From contig FZPE01000002.1 of assembly GCA_900188465.1 (NCBI GenBank), forward strand, positions 62,001 to 126,000: DNA of 64,000 nt, given 5' to 3'. This DNA comes from Micrococcales bacterium KH10 (GTDB lineage: Bacteria; Actinomycetota; Actinomycetes; Actinomycetales; Cellulomonadaceae). A program made the translations under genes and the position numbers. The notes under the pieces are model-generated. The model worked only from the letters and a program-made list of their open reading frames with translations, made no database searches and was not told where the DNA came from. Positions 43,090-53,800 of the stretch are shown here, piece after piece (position 1 is the stretch's first letter; the number at the start of each line of letters is the position of its first letter).

Positions 43090-46000
43090 GTGAAAATTGC
43101 GCATCTGTTCAATCCTGCGCTGTCACGGGTTAACGACCAATCGGGTCGTCGCGCCTCCGAGTCCATCCGCACACGCCGTCCTCGCGCCATGATCGCTGGC
43201 GGACTCGTCGGAGCCCTCGTATTAGCGGGTCTCAGCACTGCGGCCGCAGGTCCTGCTATTGCAGCAACCGACCCTCATAACCCCGTCTTCGGCCCCAACG
43301 TCGAAATCTTTGAACCCGCGGGCACCAACGCATCAGCAATCCAAGCGATCAACACCAAGCTACGTGCCGCCAAAGACTCCGGAACCCACTGGAGCGAAGA
43401 GCGTAAAGCGTTCTTCTTCAAGCCCGGCTCCTACGGCGACCCCAACTACGTCGGCCAAAATGACGACCCCACCAAGATCATCAACTCGGAAATCGGGTAC
43501 TACACCCAAGTAGCCGGCCTGGGCGAATCACCCAGCCAGGTCACGATCAACGGCGCGCTGTCCGTCAACGGCGAACAACTCGATGACCTGCACGTGCCGA
43601 ACCCCTACTTCGGAGATGAGAATAACGGCGATCTTCAGTACGGACAGACCCGGCCTTGCCGCGATTTTCCCTGGGTGGCCGGCTGTGTGGACCTCGGCGC
43701 ATTGAACAACTTCTGGCGTTCCATGTCGAATCTGACCATCGACCCGATTCAACGTCCCTACGGTGCAGATGCCGAACGCCCTCACCCCGAAGGCGCTACC
43801 GACGCCAACCAACTACGGTGGGGCGTCTCCCAAGCAGCCCCCATCCGCCGAGTTCACGTCAAGGGTGACCTTAGTTACTTCCCCCGTTTCGGCGGCTTCG
43901 CCTCCGGCGGCTTCGCCTCCGAGGTCAAAGTTGACGGTAAGGTCATTACCGGCTCGCAACAGCAGTTCTTCACCCGTAACTCCACACTGGGCGGATCCTA
44001 CGACGACAACGGCGTATGGAATATGGTGTTCGCTGGAGTCCAGGGGGCGCCAACCGATGATTTCCCCGACAGTTCCGAACTGAACGTCAACAGCGACATC
44101 GCTGGCACACCCAAGTGGACAACCATCGATCAGACACCGCTGAGTCGCGAGGCTCCATTCCTGACCTGGAACAACACTGACGGATACGGTGTGTTTGTCC
44201 CAGCAGCACAGGCGAACTCGTCTGGCGTGTCCTGGACTCCCACCTCAGCCGGCCCTGGCACACGGATCTCGTTGGCTGACTTCTACGTCGCGCACCCAGG
44301 CGACACTGCGGCAACCATCAACGCGGCCCTCGACTCTGGTAAACACCTCCTGTTGACCCCCGGCCACTACACCGTTGACAACCCCATCGTGGTGCGTAAT
44401 GCGGGAACAGTGGTGCTCGGACTTGGCCTTGCCACCCTTGAGCCATCAGCCACCAACGGCAGCGGTGTGCTCAAGATCGCGGACATCTCCGGTGTCAAGA
44501 TCGCTGGTTTACTCATTGACGCGGGCACACTCTTGACCGATAACCTCGTCAAAGTCGGCCCCATCGACGGAACCGCAGCAAACGCCGGAAACCTCACCGA
44601 TCCGACCACCCTGTCCGATGTCTTCATCCGCGTGGGAGGACTGCACCGCGTTCGTACAGACACCGGAATTGAAGTCAACCAGAGCAATGTGATCCTTGAC
44701 GACATCTGGGTCTGGCGCGCCGATCACGGTGTCGACGCCGACGTCAGTGTTGGCTACAACTGGGCAGACAACTACGCACCCAACGGCGTGCGAATCAACG
44801 GTAACAACGTCACAGCACTTGGCCTGTTCGCTGAGCACTTCCAACGCAACCAGGTCGAATGGAACGGTCAGAACGGCCGCACCATCTTCTTCCAGGCCGA
44901 ATTGCCCTACGAGGTGGAGTCTCAAGCCCAGTTCAAAGACGGCAACCGCAACGGATTCGCGGCGTATCGCGTCGCTCCCGAGGTTACTAGCCACCGGCTT
45001 GACGGCGCTGGCGCCTATTCGTACTTCCGCAAGGAGTCCGCATCCCCGGCACCGCGCGCCTTCACCGGATTCTCGGTGCCACGCGCCGCAGACGTGCTCG
45101 TTAACCATGCGGTCACCAGGTACCTCAACGGTGTCGGTGGCATTGATCATGTCGTCAACAACACCGGAAAATCAGCACTGGCCACACCGGCCAACGATTA
45201 TTCACGCACGAGTTGGCTGCGCCACTACGACATCAATACCGCTACTGACAAGACCGCCCCAACAGTGACGCTCACCGCTGACCCCGACATGCCCAACCAC
45301 GGTGCCACCTACACGGTGCCCGTGAAATTGACAGTTGAAGGTCAGGATAACGTCACGTCCAAAGCAAACCTCACTCTGGAATATCGAGTCGACGACCGCA
45401 TCTGGAAGCGCGTTCCCGTTGACGCACAGGGCGTTGGCACGGTGTACCCTCCCAACGGCACACACACGCTGTACTTCCGTGCCACAGACGAGGCGGGCAA
45501 TACCTCGACACCGCTGACCATGTGGAGCGGAACCGTTGATGCGGATAACAACCCCGGCGATCTGACCGATCCCGAACCCGATGAGGATCCGGACATTGGC
45601 GGCCCGCTCTACCCTGTGGATCCGGACCCGAATGATCCGGACGCGTCACTCGACCGCACCCCACCGACGGTCGGAGTCACGGCGAACCCATCCATCCCCA
45701 ATGGGCCGGACGGCACATACAACACTTCCGTCACGCTCACGGTCACGGCATCCGATAACCGCACGTTGGACCCAGCACGAGAGTATCGAGTCAATGGTGG
45801 CAGTTGGACGACATACGAGTCGCCGGTTTCGCTCAATACCAGCGATGAGTACACCGTTGAAGTTCGTGCCATTGACAATGCTGGAAACATCTCCGAGATT
45901 CGCTCCTGGACTGGAACGATTGCACTGCCGGTAGACCCGCCGGTGGATGTGACTGCACCAGTGGTGACGATTACGACAGATCCGGCAGCACCCGGCGCAA

Positions 46001-46932
46001 CTGGCGTATACACCGCAGCAGTGACGGTCACCATCACCGCGCAAGATGACAGTGACAATACCCCTAGTGTTCGCTACCGCATCGGAGGCAACGACTGGAA
46101 TAGCTACGTCTCACCCTTGACGTTCAGCGAGAACGGCACATACACCGTCGCAGCCGAAGCCACGGACAGTTCCAACAACACCTCTGACGTGGTGACGTGG
46201 ACAGGAACCATCCAACTGCCGACGACGAATCCGCCAGTGACTGACCCTGACGATCCCAAAGATCCCGACGATCCGTGGAACCTCGGAGAGAACCCGCCCG
46301 GAACGATCACGGTCGGATCGCGGTTGACTGCAGCCATTCGCACCACGCCAACCAAACCAGCCAAGAACCGGGCGTGGTTCAAAAAGGCTGTAACGGTACG
46401 TTTGACGGGTACCGCACCGGCTGGCACCCGCGCCGTGGCGCAGGTCAAAGTCGGTACGAACGGGGCTTGGGTCACCTATACGGGTCCCGTGGTGGTCAAT
46501 ACCAATGGGCGCACGCCCGTATACGCTCGGACCGTAACCATGACACAGTCCTCACCGCTGGTCTCTCGGATACTGCAGATCGACCGAAAGAAGCCTAAGA
46601 AGATCAAACTCAAGGTGAAGGTCAAGGCGAAGAAGAAGGTCGTGTTCATTCGCTTGAAGTCCTCGGACAAGCATTCGAAGCTTGCGAAGTTCCGGTACAA
46701 GCTACCGGGGCAAAAGTGGAAGGTCATCAAGGCGAAGAAGGGCAAGAAGAAGGGCATCAAGATCAAGGTCACCAAGAAGAAGCACCTTCGTTCCCTCAAC
46801 CGGATGCTGTCGAATAACAAGAAGAAGAACCGCATCCGTGTCCGTGCCTTCGACAAGGCTAACAACAAGACCAAGGTGTTCAAGGTTAAGTTGGCGCCAA
46901 AGGCCAAGAAGGCGCTGCGTCGGGCGGTCTAA
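43090..46932 (+). CDS. secreted beta-helix protein 1 with Ig-like repeats and Lys-rich C-terminus
   Basis: 1280 residues from GTG 43090; ATG 42997 lacks a Shine-Dalgarno and adds an unrelated leader. A long signal region ends near GPAIAA (about residue 58). Residues about 60-715 form a predicted right-handed parallel beta-helix of the pectate-lyase-3 superfamily, with the family landmarks HNPVFGPNVEIFEP, FFFKPGSYGDP, VAGLGESPSQVTINGAL, PISREAPFLTWN-type (here LSREAPFLTWN), VVLGLGLATLEP and WVWRADHG. Three Ig-like modules follow (about 720-820, 855-950, 955-1050), each with EYRV/RYRI and NTS/NIS repeats. The last 210 residues are extremely Lys-rich and homologous to the C-terminus of protein 3. 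From memory, database homologues are often misnamed adenylyl cyclase. A polysaccharide substrate is likely but unproven. Confidence 0.82.
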   Translation: MKIAHLFNPALSRVNDQSGRRASESIRTRRPRAMIAGGLVGALVLAGLSTAAAGPAIAATDPHNPVFGPNVEIFEPAGTNASAIQAINTKLRAAKDSGTHWSEERKAFFFKPGSYGDPNYVGQNDDPTKIINSEIGYYTQVAGLGESPSQVTINGALSVNGEQLDDLHVPNPYFGDENNGDLQYGQTRPCRDFPWVAGCVDLGALNNFWRSMSNLTIDPIQRPYGADAERPHPEGATDANQLRWGVSQAAPIRRVHVKGDLSYFPRFGGFASGGFASEVKVDGKVITGSQQQFFTRNSTLGGSYDDNGVWNMVFAGVQGAPTDDFPDSSELNVNSDIAGTPKWTTIDQTPLSREAPFLTWNNTDGYGVFVPAAQANSSGVSWTPTSAGPGTRISLADFYVAHPGDTAATINAALDSGKHLLLTPGHYTVDNPIVVRNAGTVVLGLGLATLEPSATNGSGVLKIADISGVKIAGLLIDAGTLLTDNLVKVGPIDGTAANAGNLTDPTTLSDVFIRVGGLHRVRTDTGIEVNQSNVILDDIWVWRADHGVDADVSVGYNWADNYAPNGVRINGNNVTALGLFAEHFQRNQVEWNGQNGRTIFFQAELPYEVESQAQFKDGNRNGFAAYRVAPEVTSHRLDGAGAYSYFRKESASPAPRAFTGFSVPRAADVLVNHAVTRYLNGVGGIDHVVNNTGKSALATPANDYSRTSWLRHYDINTATDKTAPTVTLTADPDMPNHGATYTVPVKLTVEGQDNVTSKANLTLEYRVDDRIWKRVPVDAQGVGTVYPPNGTHTLYFRATDEAGNTSTPLTMWSGTVDADNNPGDLTDPEPDEDPDIGGPLYPVDPDPNDPDASLDRTPPTVGVTANPSIPNGPDGTYNTSVTLTVTASDNRTLDPAREYRVNGGSWTTYESPVSLNTSDEYTVEVRAIDNAGNISEIRSWTGTIALPVDPPVDVTAPVVTITTDPAAPGATGVYTAAVTVTITAQDDSDNTPSVRYRIGGNDWNSYVSPLTFSENGTYTVAAEATDSSNNTSDVVTWTGTIQLPTTNPPVTDPDDPKDPDDPWNLGENPPGTITVGSRLTAAIRTTPTKPAKNRAWFKKAVTVRLTGTAPAGTRAVAQVKVGTNGAWVTYTGPVVVNTNGRTPVYARTVTMTQSSPLVSRILQIDRKKPKKIKLKVKVKAKKKVVFIRLKSSDKHSKLAKFRYKLPGQKWKVIKAKKGKKKGIKIKVTKKKHLRSLNRMLSNNKKKNRIRVRAFDKANNKTKVFKVKLAPKAKKALRRAV

Positions 46933-47003
46933 CGAGCTGACCTAGACCCACTAAGATCACTGCTTCACACTTTCGCTGGACTCGTGATGTGGACGAGATC
47001 GCC

Positions 47004-47041
47004 AGGGGTGGCTGTACGGGCAACCGTGCAGCCACCCCTTT
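47004..47041 (+). terminator. intrinsic-type terminator after beta-helix gene 1
   Basis: A 15-bp stem (47005-47019 with 47024-47038, one mismatch) with GCAA loop, followed by TTT. Confidence 0.8.
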
Positions 47042-47262
47042 GACGTGTTACGGCACGGTGTGCTGAACACCCTGTGCGCTGCCTTCATAACTTATACGGT
47101 CCAGTCACGCTCTCACCCCTCCTCAACATGCACATAAACCGTCTGAATGCTACCTTCAGAAAAGGCCCATATCGACCATAAGTGTTGAAATGACTATGGT
47201 TATCGCCTTCGGTCTCGATGACGCGACCGACAAACGCCACCTAAGTTCGAAGGAGAACTCAC
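47042..47262 (+). promoter_or_regulatory. upstream region of beta-helix gene 2, partly duplicated at gene 3
   Basis: CATAACTTATACGGTCC (47086-47102) and CTGAATGCTACC (47143-47154) have counterparts at 50673-50689 and 50710-50721 upstream of gene 3. The Shine-Dalgarno block TTCGAAGGAGAAC before the start is shared too. The two boxes are 55 nt apart here and 35 nt there. Confidence 0.5.
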
Positions 47263-50200
47263 GTGACAGTGCAACCGTTTGCATCAGGGAAATCGCCGCA
47301 GCAGCGACGGCGAAAACTGGCCCTTCTCGCTGCACAAGGAGCGGTCGCCTCCCTCGTGATCTCCGGCATGACCACGGGTCTCGCCACGATGGCAAGCGCC
47401 GATGCCCACAACCCCGATTTCGGTCCAAACGTGACCATTTTCGAGCCCACGCAATCATCCGCACAGATCAATGGCATTCTTCAAGCAGCATCGGCTGACA
47501 TGTCTGGTGAGATCAACCACTGGACGACTAAGCGTCGGGCATTCTTCTTCAAGCCGGGGACTTACGGCAGTGCCGCCGAGCTCAACCCGGCGCTTGCTAC
47601 CGACTTCATCAACAGTGAGATCGGCTATTACACCTCGGTGGCGGGCCTCGGTCTGACACCGGGAGAGGTTCAGATCAACGGCGCCTTACATGTGGAGCCC
47701 GAGCAGATCTGTGACACGCCCTGGTGGTGCCAGGGTCCAGGATCGCTCAACAACTTCTGGCGGTCGCTGTCGAATATGGCGATCAAGCCCATCCAGCGCC
47801 CGGTGGACGTGACCTCCCCATCACCGGGCTCACCCACCGATACTGACATTCGCGAAGGTTGGGTGGAGCCCAACAGCATGCGCTGGGCAGTCTCCCAGGC
47901 AGCCCCCATGCGCCGCGTCCACATTCAAGGCAACCTGACTTACATGGGCCGTTACGGTGCACACGCTTCTGGTGGCTTCACCGCTGACTCCCGTATCGAT
48001 GGATCGGTCCAGACCGGATCTCAGCAGCAGTTCTTCCACCGCGAATCGACTATCGGTGAGTACAACGACCCCGGCGTATGGAACACGGTCTTCTCTGGCA
48101 CACAGGGAGCGCCGGCTGACGACTACCCCGATTCAGCGATTGACGCTGATCCCATCGGACAGAACAAGCACGCTAACTACGGCAGCACGCCCATTAGCCG
48201 AGAGGCTCCGTTCCTGACGTGGAACCAATCTGAAGGCTATGGCGTTTTCGTACCGAACGCGCGCACCAACGCATCCGGTCCGTCGTGGTCCGGTTCGAAC
48301 CCGGGTGCGGGAACCAGGATCTCGCTGAACGACTTCGTCGTGGCTAAGCCTGGCGCTAACGGCAGCATCGATGTCGGTGCGCTCAACAGTGCTATCGCGA
48401 ACGGCAAGCACATCCTGTTCACCCCGGGCGAGTACTTGCTGACCGAACCGCTGTCTGTGAACCGAGCCGGCACTGTCGTGCTCGGTATCGGACTGGCAAC
48501 GCTGCGGCCCCTCAATGGCACTGCGGCGATTGAGGTCGGTGACGTGTCTGGTGTGAAACTCGCTGGTCTGATGATCGAAGCACACACGACGAAGTCCGAT
48601 GTCCTCGTCCAAGTGGGTCCGCGTCACGCGCAGGTATCGAACCCGTCCGATCCCACCACCCTGACTGACATCTTCTTCCGTATTGGCGGCGCCCAAGATG
48701 GCAACGTCGACACCGCACTTGAGGTCAACTCAAACCACGCACTGATGGACAACATCTGGTCTTGGCGCGCCGACCATGGTGACGACGCCGACGTGAACAT
48801 CGGCTACCAATGGGAACGCAACCCGGCAGACGTCGGAGTTCGCGTCAACGGTGACAACGTCACTGCGCTTGGTCTGTTCGTCGAGCACTACCAGAAGGTG
48901 CAGACCGAATGGAACGGTGAAAACGGGCGCACCATCTTCTACCAATCCGAGATCCCCTACGAACCACGCACCCAAGCCCAGCATTCTGACCGCGGTCGCG
49001 ATGGCTACTCGTCCTACAAGGTTGACCCATCAGTGGTCAATCACGAGTTGTTCGGTGCCGGCGTGTATTCGTACTACCGGTGGGTCGACACCGTCTGGGC
49101 CGAGAACGGCATCTGGGTACCCAAACGTTCCACGGTGAAGGTCAACCGGGCGGTGACCCGCTGGCTCAACGGCTGTATCCCATCGCTGAGTGCGTCACTT
49201 GACATCACCGGGTGCACTGACGGTCAAGGCGGCGGCATCCGCCACATCGTCAACGACCAAGGCGGCCCAGCATTCGCCGCAGGCGGCGACGACGCGAACA
49301 AGACCAAGTGGATGCGGTCATACAACCCCAGCGGTGGCGACACCACCGCCCCGTCTTTGAACGCAAACGTCTCAGGCAGCACTCTGACCGCTTCGGCACA
49401 GGACAACGTCACTAGCTCGAACAAGATCCACATCGACTACAAGATGAGTTGTGGACTCTGGCAGCCCTACACCGGCTCGGTCAACATTCCAGGGGATGTA
49501 GAAAACGTGTGGGTCCGCGCCAGCGACCTCGCTGGAAATGTCTCGTCGCAGTTCCACTGGTCACGCAACAATGTCGCTGATGATTGTCAGCCCGGTGGCG
49601 GAAACGACAACCCCGGTGGCGGAGATAACGGCGGCGGGGACGACGATGACAACCCCGGCGGAGGCGACAACGGCGGCGGGGACGACGATGACAACCCCGG
49701 CGGAGGCGACAACGGCGGCGGGGACGACGATGACAACCCCGGCGGAGGCGACAACGGCGGCGGGGACGACGATGACAACCCCGGCGGAGGCGACAACGGC
49801 GGCGGGGACGACGATGACAACCCCGGCGGAGGCGACAACGGCGATAACGGCAACAACTGTGTCGAACCTTGGGATGGAAACAAGGTCTACAACCAGGGGG
49901 ATCGAGTCACCCTTGCGACGCTCGTCTACGAAGCACAGTGGTGGACCCAGGGCGAAACCCCTGGCACCACCGGTGAGTGGGGCGTGTGGCGAGTAGTCGG
50001 AGTCGATACAGGTTGTAACCCCGGCGGGAACAACGGCGGTGGAAACAACGGCGGCGGCGACGACAACCCCGGCGGCGGTGACGGAGACTCGAACCTCGGT
50101 AACGGAACAGGTGAAATCCGCGTAGCCGGTCGTAACCTCTGCCTCGATATCCCGTCGAACAATCAGGTCGATGGCAACGTCCTGCAGGTCTGGAACTGCA

Positions 50201-50493
50201 ACGGCACTGGTGCCCAGAACTGGACTCGCAACAATTCGGGAGAAATCCGGATCGGCAGCAAGTGTGTCGATGTGGCCTACTCCGGAACCGCTAGCGGCAC
50301 TGATGTCTGGTTGTGGAACTGCAATGGCAGCAATGCTCAGCAGTGGGAATACAACACCGCAACCAAGACGCTGCGCAACCCGGACTCTGGCAAGTGCCTC
50401 GACATTCGCGACGGCTTCACTAACCCAAGCAGTGGCCAAAAGCTACAGATTTGGGACTGCTGGGGCGATGTGAACCAGCGGTGGGAGTTCTAG
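47263..50493 (+). CDS. secreted beta-helix protein 2 with CBM5/12 and ricin-type lectin
   Basis: 1076 residues from GTG 47263, with AAGGAGA upstream. The signal peptide (1-47) ends ATMASA-DA. The beta-helix (about 48-690) is close in sequence to protein 3 and shares HNPDFGPNVTIFEP, HWTTKRRAFFFKPGTYG, YYTSVAGLGLTPGEVQINGA, TPISREAPFLTWNQ and NIWSWRADHGDDADVNIGYQ. An Ig-like segment (about 695-770) precedes an Asp/Gly repeat linker (about 783-860). A chitin-binding CBM5/12 module follows (about 866-915; WDGNKVYNQGDRV, YEAQWWTQGETP), then a Gly/Asn linker and a ricin-type CBM13 lectin (about 949-1076) with three QxW-type repeats (NLCLDIPSNN, CVDVAYSG, KCLDIRDG). The binding modules argue for a glycan-degrading or glycan-anchored enzyme. 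Confidence 0.85.
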   Translation: MTVQPFASGKSPQQRRRKLALLAAQGAVASLVISGMTTGLATMASADAHNPDFGPNVTIFEPTQSSAQINGILQAASADMSGEINHWTTKRRAFFFKPGTYGSAAELNPALATDFINSEIGYYTSVAGLGLTPGEVQINGALHVEPEQICDTPWWCQGPGSLNNFWRSLSNMAIKPIQRPVDVTSPSPGSPTDTDIREGWVEPNSMRWAVSQAAPMRRVHIQGNLTYMGRYGAHASGGFTADSRIDGSVQTGSQQQFFHRESTIGEYNDPGVWNTVFSGTQGAPADDYPDSAIDADPIGQNKHANYGSTPISREAPFLTWNQSEGYGVFVPNARTNASGPSWSGSNPGAGTRISLNDFVVAKPGANGSIDVGALNSAIANGKHILFTPGEYLLTEPLSVNRAGTVVLGIGLATLRPLNGTAAIEVGDVSGVKLAGLMIEAHTTKSDVLVQVGPRHAQVSNPSDPTTLTDIFFRIGGAQDGNVDTALEVNSNHALMDNIWSWRADHGDDADVNIGYQWERNPADVGVRVNGDNVTALGLFVEHYQKVQTEWNGENGRTIFYQSEIPYEPRTQAQHSDRGRDGYSSYKVDPSVVNHELFGAGVYSYYRWVDTVWAENGIWVPKRSTVKVNRAVTRWLNGCIPSLSASLDITGCTDGQGGGIRHIVNDQGGPAFAAGGDDANKTKWMRSYNPSGGDTTAPSLNANVSGSTLTASAQDNVTSSNKIHIDYKMSCGLWQPYTGSVNIPGDVENVWVRASDLAGNVSSQFHWSRNNVADDCQPGGGNDNPGGGDNGGGDDDDNPGGGDNGGGDDDDNPGGGDNGGGDDDDNPGGGDNGGGDDDDNPGGGDNGGGDDDDNPGGGDNGDNGNNCVEPWDGNKVYNQGDRVTLATLVYEAQWWTQGETPGTTGEWGVWRVVGVDTGCNPGGNNGGGNNGGGDDNPGGGDGDSNLGNGTGEIRVAGRNLCLDIPSNNQVDGNVLQVWNCNGTGAQNWTRNNSGEIRIGSKCVDVAYSGTASGTDVWLWNCNGSNAQQWEYNTATKTLRNPDSGKCLDIRDGFTNPSSGQKLQIWDCWGDVNQRWEF
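49609..49841 (+). repeat. 42-bp coding tandem repeat (NPGGGDNGGGDDDD)
   Basis: Five full 42-bp units start at 49609, 49651, 49693, 49735 and 49777, plus a partial one at 49819. Units 2-5 are identical at DNA level and unit 1 differs at a few third positions, so expansion is recent. It encodes a flexible acidic linker. Confidence 0.92.
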
Positions 50494-50507
50494 CCCGCGC
50501 AATCTGA

Positions 50508-50550
50508 AATGGTGGGCTGAGCCAGCTAAGGCTCAGCCCACCATTCTTTA
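50508..50550 (+). terminator. intrinsic terminator after beta-helix gene 2
   Basis: Perfect 16-bp arms (50508-50523 and 50530-50545), 6-nt loop, followed by CTTTATTT. Confidence 0.88.
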
Positions 50551-50833
50551 TTTCAGGAGAGGGTGCCGAACATAGCGCATTCATTCGACATCGAACTAAT
50601 AACTAGAGATGGATCGGTTACCGCACTTGTCGGGTCAGATACAGCGCTGACGAGCATCTTCATGCATTGCGTTTATAACTTAGACGAGGTCCTGGCATAC
50701 CAAAACAGCCTGAATGTTACCGTGTACCAAGACCAATTTTGATCACTCAGTGTCGCAATCGAAATTCGTCCCTTGCACTCGGTTTCGGTGTTGTTTCCGG
50801 GTGCCCGCCACCAAAGTTCGAAGGAGAACGCAC
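50551..50833 (+). promoter_or_regulatory. upstream region of beta-helix gene 3
   Basis: No gene is seen. It contains the TATAACTTAGACGAGGTCC box (from 50674) and CTGAATGTTACC (50710-50721) shared with the region upstream of gene 2, and ends in the common GAAGGAGAACGCAC leader. Confidence 0.5.
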
Positions 50834-53800
50834 GTGACAGTGCCACAGCTTGCGTTAAGGAAATCGCCGCAGCAGCGACGGCGAAGACTCACTACTATCG
50901 CCGCGCACGGGGCAATCGCTTCGCTCGTGGTCTCCGGTATGACCACCGGTCTAGCCACCGTCGCGACGGCTGATGCCCACAACCCTGATTTTGGGCCAAA
51001 CGTGACCATTTTTGATGACAGCATGACCAATGCTGCGATCAACCAGGAATTGCGCGATGCAGCGCTAGACATGTCTGGTGAGATCAACCACTGGACGACT
51101 AAGCGCCGCGCTTTCTTCTTCAAGCCAGGCACCTACGGCAACCCCGCCTACAACGGCGCGGCCGACGACCCGACGCAGATCATCAACTCGGAAGTCGGCT
51201 ATTACACCTCGGTGGCGGGCCTCGGTCTGACACCAGGCGAGGTTCAAATCAATGGGGCCTTGCACGTTGAGCCCGAGCAGGTTTGTAACACCCCTTGGTG
51301 GTGCCAGGGTCCAGGATCGCTCAACAACTTCTGGCGGTCGCTCTCCAACGTTGCCATCAAGCCTATTCAGCGTCCTTACGGTTACGATGCGATGCGTCGC
51401 GGCCCCGAGGGACAGGATGTCTCTGAAGGAACGGTCGAGCCGAACCGTATGCGCTGGGCGGTATCGCAGGCAGCCCCGATGCGCCGCGTTCACATTCAAG
51501 GCGAACTGACGTACATGGGCCGTTACGGTGCTCACGCATCCGGAGGTTTCACGGCCGACTCTCGCATTGATGGCGTGATCCAGACCGGATCACAGCAGCA
51601 GTTCTATCACCGCGAGTCCTCCATCGGATCGTATGGCGAGCCAGGCGTATGGAACATCGTCTTCTCGGGAACCCAGGGTGCCCCCGCAGATGATTATCCC
51701 GACAGCCAGCTCAACCCAGGCATGGATGTTCACGCAGCCAACAAGCACGCGAACTACGGCAACACCCCGATTAGCCGAGAGGCTCCGTTCCTGACCTGGA
51801 ACCAGGCAAACGGTTACGGTGTCTTCGTTCCCGAGGCGCGCACCAATGCATCCGGTCCGTCATGGTCCGGCTCAAACCCAGGTGCCGGTCAACGCATTTC
51901 ACTCGACGAGTTTGTCGTCGCTAAGCCCGGTACCAACGGTAGCGTCGATGTAGCCGCGCTGAACGCAGCAATCGCAGACGGCAAGCATATTCTCTTCACC
52001 CCTGGCGAGTACTTGCTGTCGGATTCCCTTAAGGTCAATCGTGCGAACACTGTGGTTCTCGGTCTCGGTCTCGCAACGCTGCGGCCTCTCAATGGCACCG
52101 CAGCAGTCGAGGTGGGCGATGTGTCTGGTGTGAAACTCGCTGGTCTGATGATTGAGGCCCACGATGTGAAGTCAGACGTCCTGGTTAAGGTCGGTCCACG
52201 TCATGCAACCGTGTCGGACCCGGCCAACCCCACCACACTCTCGGATATCTTCTTCCGTATCGGTGGTGCCCAAGACGGTGAGATTGACACTGCGCTTGAG
52301 GTCAACTCGAACCATGCCCTGATGGACAACATCTGGTCCTGGCGCGCCGACCACGGTGACGACGCCGACGTGAACATCGGTTATCAGTGGGAACGCAACC
52401 CGGCAGACGTCGGAGTTCGCGTCAACGGTGACAACGTCACGGCCCTTGGTCTGTTCGTTGAGCACTATCAGAAGGTGCAAACCGAATGGAATGGTGAGAA
52501 TGGTCGGACCATTTTCTACCAGTCCGAGATTCCATACGAACCGCGCACCCAAGAACAGTTCTCCGACCGCGGCCGCGAAGGCTACTCCTCCTACAAAGTC
52601 GACCCGTCTGTCCAAACCCACGAACTCTTCGGAGCCGGGGTGTACTCCTACTTCCGCTGGGTCGACACCGTCTGGGCCGAAAACGGCATCTGGGTACCCA
52701 AACGCCCCACCGTCCAAGTCAACCGCGCAGTAACCAGATGGCTCAACGGCTGTATCCCTGCACTGAGCGCATCGCTGAACATCACCGGTTGCACTGACGG
52801 CCAAGGCGGCGGCCTCCGCCACATCGTCAACGACCAAGGCGGACCGGCCTTTGCCGCAGGCGGTGACGACGCGGTCAAGACGAAGTGGATGCGCTCATAC
52901 AACCCCGCCACCGGTGATACCACTCCTCCAACACTGACCGCGAATGTGGCAGGGAACACGTTGACCGCGTCGGCACAGGACAACGTCACCAACGCGAACC
53001 TGGTCCACATCGACTACCAGACAAGTTGCGGACTCTGGAAGCCCTACACGGGCTCTGTGACCATCCCCAACGACATCGAAAACGTCAAGGTCCGCGCCAG
53101 CGACCAAGCAGGCAACGTGTCCACCGAATACCACTGGTCACGCAACGGCACCGCCGACAACTGCCAGCCCGGTGACGGTGACGACACCGATCCAGGCAAC
53201 CCTGGCGGCGGCGATGACGGGGAGAACCCCGGCGGCGGTGACGATGGTGAGAACCCCGGCGGCGGCGATGACGGTGAGAACCCCGGTGGCGGCGATGGTG
53301 GCCAGAACCCGGGTGGTGGAGATGGCAACACCACACCTCCAAGTGATGGCGCTGGCAAGACCAACCCACCCGGTTCGATCACGCTCGGTACTCGTTTGAC
53401 GGCTTCGGTTCGGGTCACCCCGACCAAGGCGTCGGGTAAGCGTGGGTGGTATAAGAAGCCCGTGACGGTTGCTGCTTCGGGTACCGCACCAGCAGGCACC
53501 CGTGCTTTGTTGCAGATCCGGGTGAACACTAAGGCCTGGCAGACCTATACCGGTCCTACTACGGTCAAGAAGAACGGTAAGAACGTGCGCATCCAAGCAC
53601 GCGTGGTCGTCTTGGGCACTACCACTGCTTCACCTGCCGATGTGGTCACTGTCAAGATCGATACCAAGAAGCCGGGCAAGAAGAAGCTAAAGGCCAAAGC
53701 CAAGCGGAAGAAGGGTACGAAGGTCATCGTCCTCAAGGCCAAGGACAAGACTTCTAAGATCCAGCGCATTGCTTACAAGGTCAATGGCAAGGGCAAGTGG

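Noticed and set aside
49609-49841. Regularly spaced repeats considered as a CRISPR array
   Set aside because: Units are contiguous without spacers and encode an in-frame linker.
49561-50439. 292-codon open frame on the minus strand, full of Val/Ala repeats
   Set aside because: It is the antisense shadow of the Gly/Asp repeats and binding modules of beta-helix gene 2; the plus frame has clear domains, signal peptide and ribosome site.
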